Positions 14,611-20,433 of a stretch of 20,433 nt of DNA are shown here, piece after piece; the first letter of the stretch is position 1, and each line of letters opens with the position of its first letter. Below the pieces are notes generated by a model. That model did not search any database. It worked only from the letters and a program-made list of their open reading frames with translations, and was not told where the DNA came from. Both the position numbers and the translations under genes were made by a program. Origin of the DNA: Sulfuricella sp035530375 (GTDB taxonomy: Bacteria; Pseudomonadota; Gammaproteobacteria; Burkholderiales; Sulfuricellaceae); NCBI GenBank assembly GCA_035530375.1, contig DATKUY010000023.1:1-20433 (forward strand). Reading direction: 5' to 3'.

Positions 14611-15009
14611 ATGATCGGTAGCATTAACAGCGAATTCAAATTCATGCAGGATGCACTGAATTTACGCGCCTACCGGCAGCAGGTTCTGGCATCGAACATC
14701 GCCAATGCCGATACGCCCAACTACAAGGCGCGGGATATCGACTTTGCCAAAGAACTGCAGCGCGCCCAAGGTATGCAGGTCGGGAAGCTGGACATGAACG
14801 TGACATCGTCCGGGCATCTGCAGGCTCCAGGCGGGGCGTTGAATGCGCAACCGCTTTACCGCGCTGCCGTGCAGCCCAGTATCGACGGCAACACTGTGGA
14901 TATGGATGTGGAACGTGCGCAGTTTACCGACAATGCCATCCACTATCAGTTTCTTATAGAACAGATGCGAAATAAATTCAGTGAAATGCAATCTGCGGTG
15001 AAAGAATAA
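14611..15009 (+). CDS. flgB: Flagellar proximal rod protein FlgB
   Basis: FlgB (132 aa from this ATG) is a subunit of the proximal rod crossing the periplasm and is exported by the flagellar type III system. The N-terminal rod signature reads LNLRAYRQQVLASNIANADT followed by PNYKARDIDF, and the C-terminus has the coiled-coil-forming DNAIHYQFLIEQMRNKFSEM. The open frame runs back to 14566, but the sigma-54 promoter covers that part. Of the ATGs at 14602 and 14611, the latter sits about 9 bp after GGGGA and gives the family-typical MIGSINSEF start. The stop overlaps the flgC start by one base (TAATG). Confidence 0.95.
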   Translation: MIGSINSEFKFMQDALNLRAYRQQVLASNIANADTPNYKARDIDFAKELQRAQGMQVGKLDMNVTSSGHLQAPGGALNAQPLYRAAVQPSIDGNTVDMDVERAQFTDNAIHYQFLIEQMRNKFSEMQSAVKE

Positions 15010-15419
15010 TGTCTTTATTTAATGTATTCAACATAGCGGGTTCGGGCATGACGGCGCAGTCGCAGCGCCTCAATGCGGTGGCGAGCAACCTGGCCAACGC
15101 GGACAGCGCCACCAGTTCGACCGGCCAGCCTTATCGCGCGAAACAGGTGGTGTTCAGCGCAGTACCGCTCGACGGCAGCGGTTCCGGGACTGCCGGCGTG
15201 AAGGTGTCGGGGGTGATCGAAGATCCGTCGCCGATGAAAATGATGTACGACCCCAAGAATCCACTGGCTGATAATCGGGGTTATGTGGCCATGCCCAATG
15301 TCAATGTGGTGGAGGAGATGGTCAACATGATCTCGGCCTCACGCTCCTACCAGAACAACGCGGACATGATGAATACGGCCAAGACGTTGCTTATGAAAAC
15401 CCTTACGCTGGGTCAATAG
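15009..15419 (+). CDS. flgC: Flagellar proximal rod protein FlgC
   Basis: FlgC (136 aa) is another proximal rod subunit. It shows the N-terminal motif IAGSGMTAQSQRLNAVASNL then ANADS, the family block YDPKNPLADNRGYVAMPNVN, and the C-terminal EEMVNMISASRSYQNNADM helix shared with other axial proteins. Its ATG overlaps the flgB stop codon, so the two are translationally coupled. Length equals that of enterobacterial FlgC. flgD follows after 22 bp. Confidence 0.97.
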   Translation: MSLFNVFNIAGSGMTAQSQRLNAVASNLANADSATSSTGQPYRAKQVVFSAVPLDGSGSGTAGVKVSGVIEDPSPMKMMYDPKNPLADNRGYVAMPNVNVVEEMVNMISASRSYQNNADMMNTAKTLLMKTLTLGQ

Positions 15420-15441
15420 CCTTTAAATAAGGAGAGATGAA

Positions 15442-16101
15442 ATGAGTGCAATTCAGACCACCGGCAGTGCAACCAGCACAGCCTCGTCAAGTGCGGCAGC
15501 GACCTCGGCCACTCAATCAACGGAAGACCGTTTCCTTAAGCTTCTGGTGACGCAGATGAAAAATCAGGATCCGCTTAATCCTCTGGACAATGCCCAGGTG
15601 ACTTCGCAGATGGCTCAGTTGAGCACAGTTACCGGCATCGAGAAGTTGAATTCCACATTGCAGGCAATGTCATCTTCCTTTATAGCAAACCAGTCGCTAC
15701 AGGCGGCCGGCATGATCGGGCGTAGCGTACTGGCGCCCGGCTCCACCCTGTCGCTGGCAAATGGCGTGGCTACCGGTGGCTTTGCCCTGAGCCAGCCGGT
15801 GGATCAGGCCGTGGTTTCTATCAAGGATGCAGCCGGAAACGTGCTTAATAGCGTGAATATGGGTGCGCAGAAGACGGGAAATATCATGTTCCAGTGGGAT
15901 GGCACGACCAACAGCGGCACGGCTGCACCGAATGGCACCTACACGTTCGAGGTCAGTGCGCTCCAGAACAATCAAAAAGTGGCGGTAGACAATCTGGCGC
16001 TAGGCAAGGTGAACAGCGTGTCCCTCAATGCTTCTGGGGCGACGCTTAATACCGACGCGCTGGGCAGCGTGGATGTTGCCAATGTCAAACAGATATTTTA
16101 A
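15442..16101 (+). CDS. flgD: Flagellar hook cap protein FlgD
   Basis: FlgD (219 aa) forms the temporary scaffold at the tip of the growing hook that directs FlgE polymerisation. A disordered Ser/Thr/Ala-rich N-terminus (1 to about 27) precedes the export/cap motif DRFLKLLVTQMKNQDPLNPL (about 29-48) and NAQVTSQMAQLSTVTGIEKL. The C-terminal half is the FlgD Tudor/fibronectin-like pair, with FQWDGTTNSGTAAPNGTYTF as its typical block. GGAG at 15431-15434 supports the ATG. It sits directly before flgE, as usual. Confidence 0.96.
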   Translation: MSAIQTTGSATSTASSSAAATSATQSTEDRFLKLLVTQMKNQDPLNPLDNAQVTSQMAQLSTVTGIEKLNSTLQAMSSSFIANQSLQAAGMIGRSVLAPGSTLSLANGVATGGFALSQPVDQAVVSIKDAAGNVLNSVNMGAQKTGNIMFQWDGTTNSGTAAPNGTYTFEVSALQNNQKVAVDNLALGKVNSVSLNASGATLNTDALGSVDVANVKQIF

Positions 16102-16117
16102 GTCAGGAGTATAAATC

Positions 16118-17764
16118 ATGGGCTTTGAACAGGGATTAAGCGGATTAAATACGTCTTCCAAGAGTCTGGACGTGATCGGTAACAATGTGGCCAATGCTGG
16201 AACGGTGGGATTTAAGGGAGCGGAGGCGCAATTCGCCGATGTTTTCGCCGCCTCGTTGAACGGCGGCGGCACTGCCGCGATCGGTATCGGCACAAAGTTG
16301 GCGACGGTGGCGCAGCAGTTCACCCAAGGCAACGTTACTGCCACCAATAATCCTTTGGATATGGCGATCAACGGTGCCGGCTTCTTCCGCATGAGCCAGA
16401 ACGGTGCGATCACTTATAGCCGGAACGGCCAGTTTCAAATGGACAAGAATGGCTACCTCGTGAACAGCAACGGTCTGCATCTGACCGGTTACGATGCAGA
16501 CGCCACCGGAAAAATCATCCCCACCAACCCGGTGGAATTGCAATTTACGGCGAGCAAGCAAAGCCTGCCCCCCTCTCAAACAACAAAAGTTGCCGTGGGC
16601 TTGAACCTCGATTCCGGGGCTACGGTGCCAGTCTCCAGTCCCCTTGATATCAACAACCCCTTAACCTTTACCAGTTCCACTTCGGCGTCGGTTTACGACT
16701 CCCTGGGGAATTCGCATGTATTTTCGACCTATTTCGTGAAGACGGCGGTTCCCGGCACTTGGGATGTGCACGCCACTCTGGACGGGGTTCTGGATACACC
16801 GGCCGCCGTTGCTACGGTGAAGGCAAATACGGCAGCCCTGGGTACGGGCGGAGCGGGCGCCAATAGTATTGATACTCGCGCACTTGCAGTTCAAGCTGCC
16901 TGGCCTACGACGACGTCTGCTCCATATGTGGCCGCCGCAAATGCGATTACTGCCGCTGCTGCAGCCACTGCCGCTGCAGGGGCATTGGCTGGCACCACCC
17001 CCCCCGACACGCCAGTACAGATTCTTGCTGCCGTTAACGCTGCAAAAGCTGCCGCTGCCGCCATGGCGTTGATGAACAACGCGGTTATCGCCTCTAACCC
17101 TACTCCGGGCGCACAGCAAACAGAAGCCCCTTTAACGTTAGCAGCCAATACGGCAGCACAGACTGCGGTCGCTGCGACGGTCATCCCCGCCGTGACGCTG
17201 GCCACAAATCAATTGACGTTCAATAGCGCAGGCGCGCTGACGACAACCATGCCGTTCGGCGTTACCCTCGACTTGAATACGGTTGACACGGTATTGGGCA
17301 AGACCAATGCCGCAACCTCGCCCTTGACGTTCAACCTCGACTACACCGGAAGCAGCCAGTACGGCACAAATTTCGGCGTCAACACCCTGACCCAGGACGG
17401 CTTTTCCGCCGGCAACCTCGCCGGTTTCAATGTGTCCACCGACGGCACGATCCAGGGCCGTTATACCAACGGCCAATCGAAAAATCTGGGGCAGTTGGTG
17501 CTGGCCGATTTCGCTAACCCCCAAGGTTTGCAGCCCTTGGGGAACAATCAATGGGCGCAGACACCGGAATCCGGCCAGGCGCTGGAGGGAACCGGCGGTT
17601 CCGGCAAGTTCGGGGTGCTGCAATCGGCCGCTGTGGAGGGATCCAATGTCGACCTGACTGCCGAGTTGGTCAATATGATTACGGCTCAGCGCATCTACCA
17701 AGCCAATGCGCAGACCATCAAGACCCAGGATGCCGTGATGCAGACTCTGGTCAACCTCAGGTAA
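16118..17764 (+). CDS. flgE: Flagellar hook protein FlgE, with Ala-rich insertion
   Basis: FlgE polymerises into the flexible hook. The N-terminal D0/D1 part has GLSGLNTSSKSLDVIGNNVA and NPLDMAINGAGFFRM, and the C-terminal EGSNVDLTAELVNMITAQRI then YQANAQTIKTQD is the canonical closing helix. It is 548 aa, against about 400-420 in most relatives. The excess is a stretch at about residues 226-363, roughly 36 percent alanine with many Thr and Pro, placed in the outer domain between LDGV and NQLTFNSAGAL. The frame is intact through it, so the protein is probably functional. CAGGAG at 16104-16109 supports the ATG. It may form an extra surface or helical domain on the hook exterior; that is inference. 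Confidence 0.95.
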   Translation: MGFEQGLSGLNTSSKSLDVIGNNVANAGTVGFKGAEAQFADVFAASLNGGGTAAIGIGTKLATVAQQFTQGNVTATNNPLDMAINGAGFFRMSQNGAITYSRNGQFQMDKNGYLVNSNGLHLTGYDADATGKIIPTNPVELQFTASKQSLPPSQTTKVAVGLNLDSGATVPVSSPLDINNPLTFTSSTSASVYDSLGNSHVFSTYFVKTAVPGTWDVHATLDGVLDTPAAVATVKANTAALGTGGAGANSIDTRALAVQAAWPTTTSAPYVAAANAITAAAAATAAAGALAGTTPPDTPVQILAAVNAAKAAAAAMALMNNAVIASNPTPGAQQTEAPLTLAANTAAQTAVAATVIPAVTLATNQLTFNSAGALTTTMPFGVTLDLNTVDTVLGKTNAATSPLTFNLDYTGSSQYGTNFGVNTLTQDGFSAGNLAGFNVSTDGTIQGRYTNGQSKNLGQLVLADFANPQGLQPLGNNQWAQTPESGQALEGTGGSGKFGVLQSAAVEGSNVDLTAELVNMITAQRIYQANAQTIKTQDAVMQTLVNLR

Positions 17765-17789
17765 TAGCCGGAATTAATTAGGGGAGCGT

Positions 17790-18533
17790 ATGGACCGCTT
17801 GATCTACATCGCGATGAACGGCGCCAAGCACAGCATGTACCAGCAGGCAGTGACGGCGCATAACCTCGCCAATGTCTCCACCACCGGCTATAAGGCTGAG
17901 GCCAATTCGTTTCGCGCTCTGCCGGTACTGGGGGATGGCGCCCAGACACGCACTTTCGTGGTGGATTCCACTACAGGCGCAGACTTGTCATTAGGCGCGA
18001 TTCAAAGCACCGGTCGCGATCTGGATGTGGCGGTGCAGGGCAAGGGGTGGATTGCGGTGCAGGCGGCGGATGGCAGCGAGGCATACACCCGCGATGGCAG
18101 CCTGCAGATCGGCGCAAACGGATTGCTGCAAACCCGCAATGGCCTGGATATATTGGGCGATGGCGGGCCGATTGCGGTGCAGCCCGATGCGGAGATTACG
18201 ATAGGCAAGGATGGCACGATCTCGGTTATACCGATGGGGCAGACCCCCAATACCGTTGCAACGGTCGGCCGGCTCAAGCTGGTCAATCCGCCTGAAGCGG
18301 AATTGGTCAAGAGCGATGACGGTCTGTTTCGGCTGAAAAGCGGCATGCCGGCTCCGGCGGACGCCAGCGTGGGGTTGATGCAGAAATCGCTGGAGACCAG
18401 CAATGTCAACGTGGTTGATGCGCTGGTCAGCATGATCGACTTGTCGCGCCAGTTCGACATGCAGATGAAGTTGCTGCAAAGCGCCGAAACCAACGCTGGC
18501 AAGGCTAGCCAACTAATGAACCTGAACGCATAA
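17790..18533 (+). CDS. flgF: Flagellar proximal rod protein FlgF
   Basis: FlgF (247 aa) is a proximal rod subunit. It starts MDRLIYIAMNGAKHSMYQQA with AVTAHNLANVSTTGYKAEAN, contains DLDVAVQGKGWIAVQAADGS and YTRDGSLQIGANGLL, and ends with TSNVNVVDALVSMIDLSRQF, all hallmarks of FlgF rather than FlgG. GGGGAG immediately upstream supports the ATG. flgG begins 11 bp after its stop. Normal length, no anomalies. Confidence 0.97.
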   Translation: MDRLIYIAMNGAKHSMYQQAVTAHNLANVSTTGYKAEANSFRALPVLGDGAQTRTFVVDSTTGADLSLGAIQSTGRDLDVAVQGKGWIAVQAADGSEAYTRDGSLQIGANGLLQTRNGLDILGDGGPIAVQPDAEITIGKDGTISVIPMGQTPNTVATVGRLKLVNPPEAELVKSDDGLFRLKSGMPAPADASVGLMQKSLETSNVNVVDALVSMIDLSRQFDMQMKLLQSAETNAGKASQLMNLNA

Positions 18534-18544
18534 AGGAATAAACC

Positions 18545-19327
18545 ATGATTCGTTCTCTCTGGATAGCCAAGACCGGCCTCGAAGCGCAGCAGATGCACAT
18601 GGATGTGATCACCAATAACATTGCGAACGTCAGCACCAATGGTTTCAAGAGATCGCGCGCGGTGTTCGAGGATTTGCTGTACCAGACCGAACGCCAGCCC
18701 GGCGCGCAGTCTTCTCAGCAAACCCAGCTTCCTTCCGGCTTGCAGCTTGGCACCGGTGTACGTCCGGTAGCGACGGAAAAAATACATCTCCAGGGCAACC
18801 TTACGCAGACCGGCAATCCTCTTGATGTCGCCATCAACGGCAAGGGGTTTTTTCAGGTTCTGATGCCCGACGGTAGCACGGCCTATACCCGCGACGGCTC
18901 TTTTCAGGTCGATAGCCAAGGACAGTTGGTCACTGCCAGCGGCTTCCAGGTTCAGCCCGCAATCACGATCCCGGCGGACGCGCAGAGCGTCACCATCGGC
19001 AGGGACGGCACGGTATCGGTGGTGCAACCGGGCAATTCGGCGGCCCAGCAAGTGGGGACTATCCAGTTGGCCAACTTCATCAACCCGGCCGGACTGTCCA
19101 GCCAGGGTGAGAATTTGTACCTGGAAACCGCCGCCTCCGGCTCGCCTCTGCCGAATACGCCGGGTACCAACGGGGTCGGCGTGCTGAACCAGAGTTACGT
19201 GGAAGCCTCCAACGTCAATGTGGTTGAGGAATTGGTCAACATGATCGAGGCTCAGCGCGCCTACGACCTGAATTCCAAGTCGGTTACGGCTTCCGATCAG
19301 ATGTTGCAGAAATTGGCGCAGATGTAA
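18545..19327 (+). CDS. flgG: Flagellar distal rod protein FlgG
   Basis: FlgG (260 aa) makes up the distal rod that passes through the P and L rings. Length is identical to the common 260 aa. Diagnostic blocks are MIRSLWIAKTGLEAQQMHMD, VITNNIANVSTNGFKRSRAV, FEDLLYQTERQPGAQSS, NPLDVAINGKGFFQVLMPDG, and the C-terminal EASNVNVVEELVNMIEAQRA then YDLNSKSVTASDQM. AAGGA ahead of the ATG is adequate. Its place between flgF and flgH is standard. Confidence 0.98.
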   Translation: MIRSLWIAKTGLEAQQMHMDVITNNIANVSTNGFKRSRAVFEDLLYQTERQPGAQSSQQTQLPSGLQLGTGVRPVATEKIHLQGNLTQTGNPLDVAINGKGFFQVLMPDGSTAYTRDGSFQVDSQGQLVTASGFQVQPAITIPADAQSVTIGRDGTVSVVQPGNSAAQQVGTIQLANFINPAGLSSQGENLYLETAASGSPLPNTPGTNGVGVLNQSYVEASNVNVVEELVNMIEAQRAYDLNSKSVTASDQMLQKLAQM

Positions 19328-19353
19328 GGCGGCTTCCAACACGGAGAATAATC

Positions 19354-20217
19354 ATGGCTGGTGCATTTATTAACAGGGATTATGCGGACAAGAAATTTCT
19401 CGGATTCGGCTCGGGCGCAGCCGCTCATGAAATGCAGGCGATTTCCCCGGCGATGCTGGTTGCCAACCTTGGGTTCGCGACTTTGGCCGTGATCGGTCTG
19501 CTGACGCTGACGGGCTGTTCCACGGTGCCACCTACCAACGTTCATCAGCCGATGAGCGTCAGGCCGGCGCCGATACCGGATCGCATCGCCACCGGCGGCG
19601 CCATCTTCCAGGCGAACTATTCCCGCCCCTTGTTCGAGGATCGCCGCGCTCGCAATGTTGGAGATGTGATCACCATCAATATTTCCGAGACAACCAGCGC
19701 CAGCAAGAACGTAAGTTCCACCGCCGACAAATCGAGCAGCATAAGCCAAACGGCGGTCACGCCCACGATCCTGGGCTACAAGCCTGATCCGTCGAAGCTA
19801 TGGCTGGGTGGCATTATTGGCAGCACGACAAGCGTTGATCCCGTTACTGGCGTTGCGACGGTCAATCCGCCCAGTTTCGATACCAGCATCACCGCAAGCG
19901 GCGCACAGAGTTTTTCCGGGAAGGGTGATAGTGCGCAGAAGAACGCTCTTATTGGAACGATCACCGTAACCGTCATTGAAGTGCTGCCGAACGGCAATTT
20001 GCTGGTCAGCGGTGAGAAGCAGATGGGTATGAATGAAGGCACCGAATATATAAGGTTCTCCGGAGTAGTGAATCCAAGCACGATTTCATCGACGAATACC
20101 GTTTCTTCCACCCAGGTGGCGGATGCGCGGATCGAGTTCAAGGGCCGGGGCGAGATAGATTCGGCGCAGGCGATGGGGTGGCTCACGAAGTTCTTCCTGT
20201 CGGTGCTGCCTTTCTGA
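19354..20217 (+). CDS. flgH: Flagellar L-ring lipoprotein FlgH, long N-terminus
   Basis: FlgH forms the L ring in the outer membrane around the distal rod. The body is typical: PLFEDRRARNVGDVITINIS, the ring-forming middle, LPNGNLLVSGEKQMGMNEGT and RIEFKGRGEIDSAQAMGWLT, ending FFLSVLPF. The lipobox LTGC puts the lipidated cysteine at residue 55 from the ATG at 19354. Normally only about 15-25 residues precede it. Here about 33 polar residues come before the hydrophobic segment (34-53). GGAG (19343-19346) strongly supports 19354; inner ATGs at 19432 and 19453 lack an SD, and the latter would leave no positive charge in the signal. Total 287 aa, longer than the usual ~230. Confidence 0.94.
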   Translation: MAGAFINRDYADKKFLGFGSGAAAHEMQAISPAMLVANLGFATLAVIGLLTLTGCSTVPPTNVHQPMSVRPAPIPDRIATGGAIFQANYSRPLFEDRRARNVGDVITINISETTSASKNVSSTADKSSSISQTAVTPTILGYKPDPSKLWLGGIIGSTTSVDPVTGVATVNPPSFDTSITASGAQSFSGKGDSAQKNALIGTITVTVIEVLPNGNLLVSGEKQMGMNEGTEYIRFSGVVNPSTISSTNTVSSTQVADARIEFKGRGEIDSAQAMGWLTKFFLSVLPF

Positions 20218-20305
20218 CTATGGCTATCTGACCCCACGTAAATCAATTTCATTAAAAAAACCGTTCGCTAGTTTTTCATAAATCACGAGTTAAAGGAGAA
20301 ATAAA
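20218..20305. other. flgH-fliC spacer
   Basis: This 88-bp AT-rich gap has no recognisable sigma-54 motif and no good sigma-28 motif. AAAAAC (20256-20261) and GTTTTT (20271-20276) can pair around a loop that includes G-TTCG-C, a weak terminator-like hairpin. AAAGGAG at 20293-20299 is the SD of the following flagellin gene. Confidence 0.4.
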
Positions 20306-20433
20306 ATGGCTCAGATTATCAACACGAACATTGCATCGTTGAATGCCCAGCGCAACCTGAATGCATCCCAGGGCGCCCTGGCTACTTCGCTGCAACGGCT
20401 GTCTTCCGGCCTGCGCATCAACAGTGCCAAGGA
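20306..20433 (+). CDS. fliC: Flagellin, 5' part (cut by window end)
   Basis: The first 42 codons of a flagellin: MAQIINTNIASLNAQRNLNA then LQRLSSGLRINSAKD, the conserved D0/D1 N-terminal helix that packs in the filament core. A strong AAAGGAG lies 6 bp before the ATG. The variable middle and C-terminus lie beyond the window, so filament type and completeness cannot be judged. Finding it directly after flgH is unusual, since flgI normally follows. Confidence 0.95.
   Translation, partial: MAQIINTNIASLNAQRNLNASQGALATSLQRLSSGLRINSAK

Noticed and set aside
18002..19342. A 446-codon open frame on the minus strand
   Set aside because: It lies wholly antisense to flgF and flgG, whose products are unmistakable. 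Its composition (His, Arg, Leu rich, low-complexity) is the mirror of GC-biased codon use, and no SD or family signature is seen.
20237..20270. Possible sigma-28 promoter before fliC (TAAATCAA/TCAA with CCGTTCG)
   Set aside because: The spacing between the elements does not fit the usual TAAA-N15-GCCGATAA pattern and the -10 part matches poorly.

Overview
The window reads as a chromosomal segment of a betaproteobacterium. The 5S rRNA, IF2, NusA, RimP and PNPase sequences are all of betaproteobacterial type. A CbbY-type phosphatase, usually found in Rubisco-using bacteria, and a sigma-54 driven flgB operon fit an autotrophic or microaerophilic Nitrosomonadales/Gallionellaceae-like lineage. That finer placement is inference.

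Region 1 (1-421) is the tail of an rRNA operon: a complete 5S rRNA, an unusually long perfect terminator hairpin, a gene-free stretch with three further hairpins, then an extended -10 promoter followed at once by a hairpin and U-tract that looks like an attenuator.

Region 2 (422-9062) is the conserved translation/RNA cluster rimP-nusA-infB-rbfA-truB-rpsO-pnp, all on the + strand. It covers 30S maturation, transcription antitermination, initiation factor 2, tRNA pseudouridylation, S15 and polynucleotide phosphorylase. rpsO appears to have its own promoter, the rpsO-pnp spacer carries a stem-loop, and a strong bidirectional terminator closes the cluster. infB carries twelve near-identical 15-bp repeats in its linker.

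Region 3 (9072-11739) holds housekeeping and accessory genes: a small unrecognised protein, dksA (stringent response), a CbbY-like sugar-phosphate phosphatase and folD (one-carbon metabolism).

Region 4 (11760-20433) is a flagellar locus. flgA is on the minus strand with folD behind it. Divergently there is a soluble diguanylate cyclase, then flgBCDEFGH behind a clear sigma-54 promoter, then the start of a flagellin gene that runs off the window. Points of interest are a ~138-residue Ala-rich insertion in the hook protein FlgE, a long N-terminal extension on FlgH, the absence of flgI/flgJ after flgH, and a perfect 16-bp dyad about 107 bp upstream of the flgB start site. I saw no CRISPR array, insertion sequence, tRNA or clear new defence system; the novelty here is in regulation and in protein insertions.
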